From the NCBI GenBank assembly GCA_004154925.1, contig QJNS01000709.1:57000-120999 (forward strand): DNA of 64,000 nucleotides, read 5' to 3'. The position numbers were made by a program, and so were the translations under genes. Under the pieces are notes generated by a model. That model worked only from the letters and a program-made list of their open reading frames with translations, was not told the DNA's origin and did no database searches. This DNA comes from Monosporascus cannonballus (lineage: Eukaryota > Ascomycota > Sordariomycetes > Xylariales). Shown one piece after another: positions 11,684 to 22,384 of the stretch; position 1 is the stretch's first letter; each line of letters opens with the position of its first letter.

Positions 11684-13245
11684 ATGTCGCTCGACCCTCC
11701 GCCGTACCTTGGTTCTCTACAGAACAACATTCGTCAGCGACCTATCCCCTGGGATGGCGCAGCCAGAGCGGGCACCATCACCGAAGCCCAGCTGGCCAAG
11801 ATCCGAGCCGTCGATAAGGTGAGGAAGGAGCAGAAAAAGCAAGTTGTCGAGAGTGACCTCGATGGCTATCGGATACTATTCATCGGCGAGCCTGCCACTC
11901 CTGGTGTCCTGGGATCGGCTAGCAAGCGTTCGGATGTCATACAATACATCCTAGTTCTGCTAAGTGACCTCCTCGAAGGTGTGTCATTATCTTGTCATTA
12001 TGTTACACGTATGCATTTCACTGCAACTCGATCCATTGCTTACCTGCCGACAAGGCGTGCCGGCTTTCGCGAAGGCGCTCCTCAGGGACTCCGACCCGTA
12101 TCGGCATTTCCTGCCTCTGCTTGCACACTCAAACGACTCCGAAGACCCTATTCCATTGCTCACTTCGACCGTGCTTGCACAGCTGATGGCCAACTCGCGG
12201 AACGAGTCCGAATCAACCCAACGAGCTCTTCCTCTAGTCCTGAGTTACCTCTGCGGCTTGGCTAAAAACTCGAACGATGCCGGATTGCAGGATATTGCTG
12301 TTATGGAGTACTCCTCTCTCCTCTATGGCCGATCGTCCAGACAGCTCTTCTGGAAGCAGAGAAGCGAGACCGCAGCACCCTTGATCGACATCCTCAGGAA
12401 GGCCGCAGGCATTGGCGGAGAGTCGTCAGCTAGCCTGTGGAGTGGGAACGCCACCGTTAGGAGCGCTGGCTTTGAGGGTATCAGTGGCGGGGTCGGTCTA
12501 CAGCTCTTATATCACGTCTTGCTGGTCTTATGGCAGCTTAGCTTCGAAGCAGAAGACATTGGCGATGAGATGGACGAGTACGTAAACATATTGTATACGC
12601 TTCGCACCCTATAGCTGACATCACCCCAGTGAGTATGACATAGTTCTTCTTTACACTCAGCTCTTGCGCCTGTCTCCCAAGGAGAAAACCACACGGCTGT
12701 TGCTGTCAACTCTCTACAACCTTCTCGAGGCCAACCCGTCTAGCCTACTCCCCACAGCAGTGCTAGCTAGGCTCCCGTCGGTCCTCCAGAACGTCAGTGG
12801 TCGCCACTTGACGGATCCTGACCTGCTGGAAGACCTCGAGAGGCTCAAGGAGATGCTTGAAGAGTACATGAAGACAAAGACGACGTTCGACGAGTACGTC
12901 GCCGAAGTTCAGTCGGGCCATCTACGCTTGTCTCCACCTCATCGACACCAGACGTTCTGGGTGGAGAACGCACGCAGGATTTTGGAGTACGAGAACGGTG
13001 AAATCCCTCGAAAGCTAGCCGATATCATGAAGAAGCCGTGGGACAGTGACAAGGCTGTCCTGGCGATTGCATGCAACGACGTCGGCTGCCTAGTGAAGGA
13101 GGTCCCTGAGCGGAGATACCAACTGGAGAAACTCGGACTGAAGACCCGCATCATGGAGCTCATGCAAGACTCTGATGAAAATGTGCGATGGGAGAGCCTG
13201 CGGGCCCTTGGAGGATGGCTCAAGTACAGCTTCGAAAACAACTGA
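11684..13245 (+). CDS. VMA13: V-type proton ATPase subunit H
   Basis: Regulatory subunit H of the vacuolar proton pump. It sits on the cytosolic V1 sector and is needed for activity and for silencing the free V1 ATPase. Three exons: 11684-11978, 12055-12577 and 12630-13245, with introns of 76 and 52 nt. For intron 2 the GTACGT donor with a CAG acceptor was chosen because it gives DDEYDIVLLYTQLLRLSPKEK-type continuity, while the nearby GTAAAC donor would hit a stop codon at that acceptor. The product is 477 aa (the yeast protein is 478, from memory). It is all-helical armadillo-type repeat sequence. The conserved C-terminal half includes KTTFDEYVAEVQSGHL, the SPPH..FW motif and VRWESLRALGGWLKYSF near the end. 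Identity is strong. Confidence 0.92.
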
Positions 13246-15011
13246 GTCTAGTAGTTAACGATGGTGCTCTCCCCACGCAACCAAATCGCGGTAGGTTTAT
13301 TTGCCCGGTGCATAGCGCTAGAATATATCTATCTGTAGTGAGATAGAGTCGCGGTTAACTGACATTGATAATCGTCGATCGATCCTGTAATTTGATTATC
13401 CAATTTAAACCCATTCCAAACCCAGTATACCGGCCGAAGCCCTCATCTCCGTCGCCAACTTCGCAGCTAAGGGCAGGGGCTGCTAAGTCGAGCGCCAAAC
13501 CATTATGCATCACTTCAGATATGATGTTCTTTGGCGTGCTACACAAACTCGCCTTGCCCATGAGACGAAACTAAGGGAACTTACGATGGACCAATGATAC
13601 TTCAAGACATAAGCCGGAAAAGTAGATTTGATGAGTTCAAATCACGAATTAGAAGATGTTGAAACATAGTAATATCTCAGAAGACATTGGCCGACCCCTC
13701 AAATGACAATGTATCGGTCGCAACAGCATCATTGGTCCGCCCCTCTGCCCCTTCTGGCAGGTTTGGTGGCTGGCTTGGTGACAGGCTGTCGGGGGTTACA
13801 GCCAGACAGCGAACATGAACGTTCGGGCACTCGGTTCGGAGTATGTACTGTCCCGTCCGCCGGGAGTTCCCAAGGGAAATGTTACTTCACTACGGTCCGG
13901 CCTGGCAGGCCATGAAGGCCAGTCGGCGATGTCTCCACCCCAACATGCCCAGCGGGCCAGGTCGCTCGGTCTCCAGGTGCGCCTTAGACTCCGATGTACC
14001 ACCGACGCAGCGAGGGGCTGCCCCGTCTCTTCCGAGTGTTGTGTTCCTTGGAACGGTACTATATGACCTGTACGCGGAAGCCCCGACCCGAGTACAGGAA
14101 TCATTTGCTAGTAATGGCTTCACAGGCGAGTTACTCTACCAGTTGAGACGTCCTAATAGATTATTGGGGTTGTTTCGAAAGCCTCTTCACAGTATTTAAG
14201 CACTTTCGTATTGCTGTAGGGCATTCCTAACTGGATTAACTGCGGCGGGCTATCTCAACATTATCACATCCAGCCGTCTTACCCCTGAGTTCTGTTTCGG
14301 AGAGCCAAATTAGCCAGATACCGTATGAGACAGTTTTCTAGCAAGCAGAAAGAGACGATGACGAACAGCAGTTCTATGAAATGGGGAAGATACTGCAGCG
14401 ACGCATAGACAAACGGGGGCAACGCACTACTGTATAAGCTGAAAAATGTTGACCCTCTTTCATCCCCGGAGAACTGTGAAGGACAACCTTAGCTACCTGA
14501 GGCTGGGCTTGGTCTTGCAGTCTTCCCAGGATACTTCGAGTGCTCGCTGAGCAGAATTGAATATGCTCAAGATAGCCAATGGCGAGTCAAAACAGTTTGG
14601 GGAAGCGTAAGCCTTCCCTTGGTTTCATTGTATAAGCACACTATCAATTGTCAAGTCTATCATTCGCGTTCTGTATTTCACCTCTGAGATATTTCAGTTA
14701 GCCAATTTATTGCGGCTAGAGCCTGGCAACGTATATGTTTAAGTACTGCAATAAAGGAGTATGCGCCCAAAAAAGGGGGGAAAAAAAAAGAAAAAAGAAA
14801 AAAGAAGAAGAAAAAGAAGAAAAGAAAAGAAAAGAAAAACAATTGTCGTAGAACACCATGTGACACCTACTATCCCCGCCTACCTCCGAAACACCAATAC
14901 TCGTGTTGGACTCTCCAACTTTGACTCTACCATACTCACTCAGTCGTGGCCGCCAGATACTGCTTCCTTCTAATCATCAGGGTCCTCGAAGCTTCCGTTA
15001 TTTGGCGAGGT
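13246..15011. other. Intergenic stretch with a purine-rich tract
   Basis: No gene recognised. A GC-richer patch at 13700-14150 has overlapping open frames on both strands but no consistent protein signal. The purine tract at 14768-14840 is listed separately. Confidence 0.5.
14768..14840 (+). repeat. Polypurine (A/G) tract
   Basis: About 70 nt of nearly pure A and G on the plus strand (A-run, G-run, then repeating GAAAA and GAA units). It is low-complexity sequence and translates to meaningless Lys/Arg runs. Confidence 0.9.
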
Positions 15012-15480
15012 CTATCCGACGTTGGTGCAAGGGTGCTTATAGTAAGAATTGTTCGCCAGCCACGCGTGGCCATCCGTGTTAGCCGTGACTAGGCCGGAAT
15101 TCCCCTCGGCAAGCGCGTGCGTGCGCTGGGGGTAGTGCGCCACGATGCCGTCTGAGTTCTGTGTGTCCACGATCTGGCCCACGCCCAACTCGCTGTCGAC
15201 GGTGCTGTGATGCAAGATCTCGTGCAGGATCAGCCTCGCGACGATCTATATCTTCACGTCCGGGGCGTCGCCCGGGTCCCTGTACTCGTTGTCCGAGGCC
15301 CCGACTCTGAACTCGAGTGTGGCGTCGCAGAGGCGGAACTTCTCTAGGCCCTCCTCCTCATCGGTACCATATAGCCCCCGAGGTGCTCGTCGGCCGCCCA
15401 GGTGCCCGTGGAATCGTTGTTGTTGTTGTTGCCGGAGCAGCGCACCAGGGCTATTCTGACTGGATGGCAGGACAGATCGC
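15012..15480 (-). pseudogene. Decayed secreted HExxH metallopeptidase (deuterolysin/M35-like)
   Basis: On the minus strand the reading EKFRLCDATLEF continues to an in-frame TAG at 15246-15248. It then resumes as IVARLILHEILHH, a zinc-binding HExxH motif, and runs to a TAG at 15012-15014. Downstream of HExxH the stretch THALAEGNSGLVTANTDGHA followed by WLANNSYY resembles the conserved C-terminal block of fungal secreted metallopeptidases with a lysine-specific-metalloendopeptidase-like domain. Upstream of about 15370 the frame changes (a Cys- and Asn-rich piece lies in another frame), so at least one frameshift and one stop interrupt it. No signal peptide or start can be joined. Family assignment is by motif only. 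Confidence 0.55.
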
Positions 15481-16566
15481 CGTGGACAAGACGAGGTGAT
15501 GATGGTAGAGAGACTGTGGGCGACGGGGTGGTGTCACAAAGATCTAGCATGCTTACTGCTGAGCACCCCCTTTTATTTGTTGATGCTGTCAAGAGACCAT
15601 GGTAAATATATGGCTCTAGGTGTTGCTCGTGAGATATTCACGATATAAACTAAAAATAACTACCCCCATGCAAGATACTCCATGCAGTTCTCTTACTTAT
15701 GATCCAAGCAGGAGCTGGTGATAATAGTTGAGCTAACTGTAACTGATTGCCCAGGTATATATCTTGTTGCTGCACAGAAGCTTAAGGAGGTACTTTTCGA
15801 CGACAACTGAATTACCTAAGCTATTACTGCTATTACTAACCATAATAAAACAATCCTCTGTTATTCATGGTTAGCCCTTAATTATTCACTGCAAATGCTC
15901 CCCTTTAATGGATATTGTATTGGCCCACCTATTCCGGCCAAAGTCAGCCAAACGCAGACAATTACAACTCCGGAAGCTTTACGACGGGGCATATAATAGA
16001 TCCTCTATGGCAAGGTACGTAAGAGATCAACGGCAGAAGTCGTTTTTCCTGTCAGTCAAACCACGGTCACGGGACTCAAAGAAAAGCAGATTACGTCTTA
16101 AGGTTAGTTCTTACTATGATCGTAAGCAACCCAAGTTTCAGAGCATCGTGTGAATAGGCCAGACCTACAGTTATAAGAGCCCAAATGAGGCCGATGATAT
16201 GACTGGACGGCCGACCGCACTCACGACCATGTGCCAGATCGATCACAATCGCACCTGAGTCATACTATAGCTGACGGCAAGCGGCCAAAAGGGTTGAATG
16301 ACGCACCATCATTCATGCGGGATGAGGCCCATTTGTAACAATCACGAAATAGACATCCTATAGGTTCGACGCCGGCATCGTGAACATGTTTCACTAGCTC
16401 CTTAGCATACAATATAGTCCATCGGACCTCAAAGCAGAATATTGGCTCGGACTCGCACTTGAAAAATCCCCAGAGTTTGGCGACTACCGCAAGGTACTCC
16501 TATCAGAGTTATCCTCACCTTCACCGCTAAACCTTAGCGTTCGTCAGGGTAAACAAAAGATAACAT
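15481..16566. other. Intergenic stretch, no gene recognised
   Basis: Short open frames only. The part nearest 15590 may contain further scrambled 5' remnants of the metallopeptidase pseudogene. Confidence 0.45.
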
Positions 16567-17621
16567 ATGGAATCTCCAGAAGGCAGCCCTTGGATACCCA
16601 TCAAAATTAGCCTGCACGGAAACGTCGACTCGGCTGTCTACCATTATTCCGGTAATGTGCCGTTCGAGCTGTACATCGGAGTACGGCGAGTAAGACATGA
16701 AGGCCAGCGACCCCTAACGTTGCTGGTTACGGGTTCGTCCTCGACTTCGTACCAGCTCTGGCGAAGAGCCCATTCAAGCTGACCAACCTAACAACCGGGG
16801 AAGAGTTGAAGCTAGCAGCTTCGATCACTCCCTCCGTGATACCAATACCCAAGCCCTTCATCACCCTCCCGCCAGAGGCTCACGGTCACCCTATACCCTC
16901 ATAAATTACCTCTGGGTGCCGCGTCTTGTATGCGGGCGCGGGTTTCACCAGGAAACGAATATTGTCTTGAGGTCAGATCACCCGAAGAACTGGGAATCAC
17001 GTGGGGGCACTGGGAAACCGAGTCGGAACTCTTCCCGGCATGCACCCCTTCCGGTTCTCCAATGCATCTCCCGTCAAAACACCCGGGGGGTTTCTCTTAG
17101 CGCAACAAAAATTCTGCGCTCTGAAGTTTCGTGTAGTTCTACATATATCAACTCCTCCGTCCCTGAACGTCGAGTTAGCCGCCAGCCCAGACAACAGGTC
17201 CATCGTGGTAACCATATCTAACCCAACGCCTCAGACCATCACCGCCAAGGCGAGAGGACAGCAACCATGCGTATCTAGCTCAGAAGCGGATGCCGCTCTA
17301 CCGCCCCTGGATCCCTCTACACTTATCTTGGCGCCTACGCCGACCATCAAGAGTTTCAGCATCGCCGATACAACCACGGGCGAGGAACTATTTCCGGATC
17401 GACCGTCGTTTGTTTGTGGCGGGAGTGCATGGCCCATCAGTCAATTCCTCACGATACGATCAGGAAAGACCGTGAGCCGGACGGGTAAAGCTCCCAACTC
17501 ACAGGGTGGGGGCAGGACGGGGGCCACAGGGTTCGTCTTCGAACCAGGGGATGTTGGTGGACGAGTGGTACTTGTACAGTTGAAGATCTTTTTGAAGGGG
17601 TGCAGGAGGGAGATGGCCTGA
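16567..17621 (+). pseudogene. Decayed gene(s) with a duplicated 'TTGEE' beta-rich domain
   Basis: Two pieces look like copies of one domain. Piece 1 (16567 to about 16905) begins MESPEGSPWIPIKISLHGN. It needs a one-base frame change near 16735 to continue as VLDFVPALAKSPFKLTNLTT and GEELKLAAS, then stops at TAA. Piece 2 (17001-17621) is open for about 206 codons and contains LNVELAASPDNRSIVVTISN and KSFSIADTTTGEELFPDR. Both pair an extracellular-type beta-strand region with a downstream 'F.(L/I)....TTGEEL' motif. This resembles short uncharacterised fungal proteins with one such domain. No intact start-to-stop model could be built. It could be two tandem genes, one two-domain gene, or a spliced gene whose introns I could not place. 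Confidence 0.4.
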
Positions 17622-18241
17622 GGAAGTTACCTACGGAACCTCGGTTGCCAATCGAGCTTGAGTCTGTGGACGAGGTTGTTATAAGATATAAATAGATAGA
17701 TAGCTTTTACTCGAAACTATATTTACATCGGAGAACAAAGCCATCGGAATTTCGAGTGGTACTTGGTAGCTCTAGTACCAACATTGAATGCCAGGAATAC
17801 AGCGGAGTAAACTACATATAGGACCACTGTCAAATTTAGTTCAGGGGAGTTCGGGTAGCGACGGCACAGGTCCGCTACCAAGTATATGCATGTACCCCGC
17901 CAGTACTGTAACCAATAGGCAAGGTTGTGACAGCAGGTCGGCTGATGGCGCCAGCATCGTGGTACTTGGTAGGTACCTACCAGGGGGATCTAGCGATGGG
18001 GAAAAAACCTGGGAACTACCCCGCGCCCTAATGGTAAGCGCCGTTTCGCCAGGATGTTGGAGGATACTGGGTATTCGGGGAAAGGGAGGCGACTCTCATG
18101 GCTGCCGGGTCCTGTCGGTCTTTCTGCGAGGGGACTTCATTCCCTCTACCTGACCCTTCTTGGAACAGGCGATTATTCGTCTCTGTTTCAATCTATCCGC
18201 CGAGGTAGACAGACACGGAGGTAGCCGTCTCTGGTTTTCCC
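17622..18241. other. Intergenic stretch upstream of methylmalonate-semialdehyde dehydrogenase
   Basis: Presumed promoter of the downstream gene. It contains a GGTAGGTACCTACC-type palindrome near 17968-17981. No coding region recognised. Confidence 0.5.
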
Positions 18242-20038
18242 ATGATGCATCGCCTTTCACACACGAGAGGCGTTATCCACAACGCAGGTCGCTTCACAAC
18301 CCGCCCGCTGTCCTCTGTAACTTCATCACCATTTACAGCCCTTAACCCAAGGATGGCTTCCAAGACGGCCGCCGCAAGGCGCATAGCCGCCACTGCTCGA
18401 CACCTCCGTCCCATGAGCGCACTCGCCTCGACCGCTACGAGGTATCCCACGACGCACGAGAAGATCTCCGAGCCCCAAGATACTCCCTATTTCCTGGACA
18501 ACGAGTTCCATACTAGCAAGACCGACAAGTTCATTCCCCTGTTCGACCCTGCCACCAACAACCTCGTCACCCGTGTCCCGCAGATGACAGACGCCGAACT
18601 GCAGGCCGCCGTCGACAGCGCCCAGAAGGCCTTCCCCGCGTGGCGGAATATGAGCATCCTCGCGAGGCAGCAGATCATGTTCAAGTTCGTCAACTTGATC
18701 CGCGAGAACTGGGATCGTCTGGCCGCCAACATCACCCTCGAGCAGGGCAAGACGTTCGCCGACGCCAAGGGTGACGTGCTGCGGGGATTGCAGGTTGCCG
18801 AGGCGGCTTGCGCTGCGCCCGAACTGCTAAAGGGCGAGGTGCTCGAGGTCGCGAAGGATATGGAGACTCGCACCTACAGGGAACCCTTGGGCGTCGTTGC
18901 CGCCATCTGCCCTTTCAGTAAGTGGCCATATCCCAACTCTAGGTGCTCGATAACTATTATCTGACTGTGTTGTGCGTGGATAGACTTCCCTGCTATGATT
19001 CCCCTCTGGTGCATACCTATTGCGACTGTCACAGGTAACACGCTGGTTCTTAAGCCCTCCGAGAGAGATCCCGGGGCAGCCATGATCTTGGTTGAACTGG
19101 CCAAGAGGGCTGGTTTCCCTGACGGAGTTATTAACGTCGTTCATGGTGCTCATCGAACCGTCGACTTCATTCTAGACGCCCCCGAGATCAAGGCTGTGAG
19201 CTTCGTCGGCAGCAATAAAGCGGGCGAGTACATATACAGCAGAGCGTCCGCAAATGGCAAGCGTGTGCAGGCCAACCTAGGTGCCAAGAACCACGCGGCT
19301 GCCCTGCCGGACTGCAACAAGAACCAGTTCATCAACTCGGTCGTGGGGGCCGCTTTCGGCGCTGCTGGACAGCGTTGTATGGCCCTGAGCACGTTGGTTA
19401 TGGTGGGGGAGACGAAGGAGTGGCTGCCGGAACTAGCCGAGCGCGCCAAGGAGCTCCAGGTCAATGGCGGGTTTGAGGAGGGTGCTGATCTCGGCCCCGT
19501 CATATCCCCGCAAAGTAAGCAGAGGATTGAGAGCTTGATCGCAAGCGCTGAAGAGGAGGGCGCGACCATCCTGCTCGATGGACGCGGCTTCAAGCCTGAG
19601 AAGTATCCCAACGGCAACTGGGTTGGCCCAACTCTCATCAGCAATGTCACCCCGGACATGAAGTGCTACAAGGAGGAGATATTTGGCCCTGTGCTGGTCT
19701 GCTTAAATGTCGAGACGCTGGACGAGGCTATCGAGTTGATCAATAGGAATGAGTACGGAAACGGCGTGGCCATCTTCACCAGATCAGGACCCACGGCCGA
19801 GGCTTTCAGGAAGAATATCGAGGCTGGTCAAGTTGGTATCAATGTGCCGATTCCCGTACCACTTCCGATGTTCTCTTTCACTGGCAACAAGAAGAGTATC
19901 GCGGGCGGGGGTGCCAACACTTTCTACGGGCGCCCTGGCATCAATTTCTACACGCAACAGAAGACGGTCACGGCTCTCTGGTCGAGCGCCGACGCCATTT
20001 CGAAGAAGGCTGATGTTGCGATGCCCACGCATAATTGA
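18242..20038 (+). CDS. Methylmalonate-semialdehyde dehydrogenase (acylating), mitochondrial
   Basis: Oxidises methylmalonate and malonate semialdehydes to propionyl-CoA or acetyl-CoA with NAD and CoA, in valine and pyrimidine breakdown in mitochondria. Two exons, 18242-18917 and 18984-20038, with a 66-nt intron (GTAAGT donor, TAG acceptor) that restores the motif [12 protein letters not shown]. The product is 576 aa. A long Arg/Ser/Ala-rich mitochondrial presequence precedes PYFLDNEF. Diagnostic sites: the nucleotide-binding region [27 protein letters not shown], the catalytic cysteine in GQRCMALST (Cys357), and the C-terminal [20 protein letters not shown] typical of this ALDH6 subfamily. 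An in-frame ATG at 18353 ([10 protein letters not shown]) is an alternative start and would also leave a presequence. Identity is strong. Confidence 0.92.
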
Positions 20039-20577
20039 TTGAGGGCCGCGGCCATCACATGAGTGGTGAAAGGGAGTCGCCTTATTGTATATACAATACG
20101 ATTATGATACGATGAAAGCATTATGGCACAAATTGAAATTGGAATGAAGTACCCCGTCTCTCCTGGAAGTTGATATCGCTTGGAAAAGGAGGTTTTTGTG
20201 CGTGACGGAGACGACCATAAAAGACCTATTGCGCAACTCATCTTCCAGGTAGGTACGCGCTCGCAGCATTCATGCGGGGAATACGAGTAGATGCGTAAGT
20301 CTTTTGGCGATGGGCAGCGAGACCCCGGAAAAATATAGCTGCCGATCATTCAGTAAAAAGGGGTTCGTAAATTTGGAGAGGAACCTTTGAATCACGGGAA
20401 GGAGAGCTATGAGACTTGAGAGGCTCACGGCGCATTACAGTGTTATTGAAGAGGTGTGAAAGGGCAAGGTTCTGCCGACGGCACCCAGTCCGCCTGATTT
20501 CTACTTGGGTCTTAGAACAACACTTTACCGTACTCTTCCATGTACCGTACCTCCACAAAACAACGGCCCTACGTGTA
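20039..20577. other. Intergenic stretch, no gene recognised
   Basis: Contains the 3' end of the dehydrogenase transcript and the presumed promoter of the F-box gene. The F-box frame stays open back to 20416, but that extension looks non-conserved. Confidence 0.45.
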
Positions 20578-22263
20578 ATGAACAACATCGTTATGGAGAC
20601 GGATGCTGATATAAAGCCGCCTTGTTCATTCCGCCAAAGCGACGACGCCAGGACGGGCAAAACTACCCGCGACCTTACAGACCTGCCAAGCGATGTTTTT
20701 CTGCTCATCATCTCGCATCTGTCACCCCAGGATAGTATCCTGTGCCGTCGCGTAAGCCGCGCTTGGCTGGCCGCCTTCACGAGTGATCAAATCTGCCGGA
20801 AGTTCATGAGATGGCACTTCCCCAGGTGCCGGGAGATGCGGACCCTGCCGGACGCCCCGAAGCAGCCTCAATGGGCTCAGATCTTCCCGAGGGTCGCACA
20901 ACGCTATTATCACCTGAGAGCAGCCAAGCCTTGGCTCGTCGAGAAGATCGACGTCGTGCAAGAGACCGAGCAGAAAGGTCCGCACCGAGTAGTGGAGCCT
21001 TGGAGCCGGCAGCTCCGGTTCGACAAGCACAAGGCCGAGTTTCAGTACCGCGACCCGACCTGGTGCGTGGACGATGGTGTCCTGGTATATCAGGAGAACG
21101 TCTCGGGGCGCTATGTCGCATATGACCTAGAGACAAGGCACCGTTTCTCCATCCCGTTCGACGGAACGGATAAGACAATTCGGAGGCTGCGCTTGGCCTG
21201 CGGCGTCCTGATCTTCGAATGGTGCGAACGCGAGCCTTACCACCGGCTGAACGATCGGGAGACCGTCCATCGACACTTCGCCACCGCGTTCGATGTGCAG
21301 CGGTCCTCTTCCCGCTCCTCGTCGCCACAGGCCTCCATCGTCAGATCCGTCTCCTCCCCGTCATCTTGGAGCATCACCTTCCGGTCCGAATGGAAGATCC
21401 ATTTCCTCGGCCTCCCGCTCAACCGCCACGACCGCTTCTTCTCGGCGCACACGGCGACCCACTACGCGCTCTACCTCTGGCAGCCGAACCGCTCGCCCTG
21501 GGGCGAGGAGGACCCGCTCGAGCAGCTCACCGTCTGGGATATCTCCTTCCCGTCGGCCTACCGGCCCTCCCTCGACCCCTCTGGCGCGAACAGGCCCGAC
21601 CCGGACCTCGCGCCCGTCGTGGTGCGCCGGTTCACGTGGCGGGAACTCGAGTTCCTCGGCCTGCGGCAGCGCCACACACCGTCCTTCCGGGAGATCCTCC
21701 TCGACGAGCGCAACGTCTACGTGCACGATGAGGACCACCGCTGGCTCGTGGGTCAGCACTCCTCGCTGTCGCCGCCCCGCCACCACCACGTCCGCTGCAC
21801 CGGCGTGCCGTTCGCAGGGCTCGGCCCCCGCTGGCTCGACGAGTGCTGCGCCGACGGCGACGTGCACATGAGTTTCTGTCCCCGCGCGGGGTCCGCGACT
21901 GCGCGCGTCGGCGGTGCCCGGCGCCCTTACGGGTTCGAGGGTACCTGGCCCGGCCGGGCGCCCTGCTGGCGGCACGAGGAGTTCCCCTACCTGACGGTGA
22001 GCGACGTGGTGGACCCGCGCGCCGGCATCCGCGTCGTGGCCCGCCAGTGCTTCATGATGGAGGCCCTATCGGCGTTCGTCCTGCCCAAAATCAGCGTCGA
22101 GAGCGGCGAGGACGAGGAGGGGGAAGAGGCGGACGAACCGCCCGAGGTTCGGTTCCCCGATGAGATGTGGGCGGAGCTCATGGGCAAGGGCAGGATCTGC
22201 GGGGATGAGAGGTGGATTGTGGGCGAGGATATGGAGGGCAAGGTCACAGTCGTGCGATTTTGA
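20578..22263 (+). CDS. F-box domain protein
   Basis: Likely substrate adaptor of an SCF-type ubiquitin ligase, since the F-box binds Skp1. Single exon, 561 aa from the ATG at 20578; other in-frame ATGs are at 20416 and 20593. The F-box lies near residues 32-78: DLTDLPSDVFLLIISHLSPQ, then a conserved-type CRRVSRAWLAAF. The remainder is an acidic and Trp-rich region without leucine-rich or WD repeats that I can recognise. It resembles the beta-strand-rich C-termini of fungal F-box proteins of unknown target. A Ser-rich linker lies around residues 242-262. Codon use is strongly GC-biased in the 3' half. The stop codon TGA lies only 4 nt before a poly-C run that leads into an assembly gap. Confidence 0.8.
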   Translation: MNNIVMETDADIKPPCSFRQSDDARTGKTTRDLTDLPSDVFLLIISHLSPQDSILCRRVSRAWLAAFTSDQICRKFMRWHFPRCREMRTLPDAPKQPQWAQIFPRVAQRYYHLRAAKPWLVEKIDVVQETEQKGPHRVVEPWSRQLRFDKHKAEFQYRDPTWCVDDGVLVYQENVSGRYVAYDLETRHRFSIPFDGTDKTIRRLRLACGVLIFEWCEREPYHRLNDRETVHRHFATAFDVQRSSSRSSSPQASIVRSVSSPSSWSITFRSEWKIHFLGLPLNRHDRFFSAHTATHYALYLWQPNRSPWGEEDPLEQLTVWDISFPSAYRPSLDPSGANRPDPDLAPVVVRRFTWRELEFLGLRQRHTPSFREILLDERNVYVHDEDHRWLVGQHSSLSPPRHHHVRCTGVPFAGLGPRWLDECCADGDVHMSFCPRAGSATARVGGARRPYGFEGTWPGRAPCWRHEEFPYLTVSDVVDPRAGIRVVARQCFMMEALSAFVLPKISVESGEDEEGEEADEPPEVRFPDEMWAELMGKGRICGDERWIVGEDMEGKVTVVRF

Positions 22264-22267
22264 AATG

Positions 22268-22384
22268 CCCCCCCCCCCCCCCCCGGGGGGNNNNNNNNNN
22301 NNNNNNNNNNNNNNNNNNNNNNNNNNNNNNNNNNNNNNNNNNNNNNNNNNNNNNNTTTCAAAACCCCCCCCCCCCCCCCCGGGG
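22268..22384. other. Assembly gap flanked by matching poly-C/G runs
   Basis: Seventeen C then six G (22268-22290) precede 65 N (22291-22355). After the gap comes TTTCAAAA, again seventeen C, then four G (22364-22384). TTTTGAAA just before the first run is the reverse complement of TTTCAAAA after the gap. The gap length is probably a placeholder. Confidence 0.95.

Noticed and set aside
14761..14973. Lys/Arg-rich open frame over the purine tract
   Set aside because: It is a low-complexity translation of an A/G repeat.
21219..21975. Long antisense and alternate-frame open stretches inside the F-box gene
   Set aside because: They are shadows caused by the high GC content of the real coding frame.
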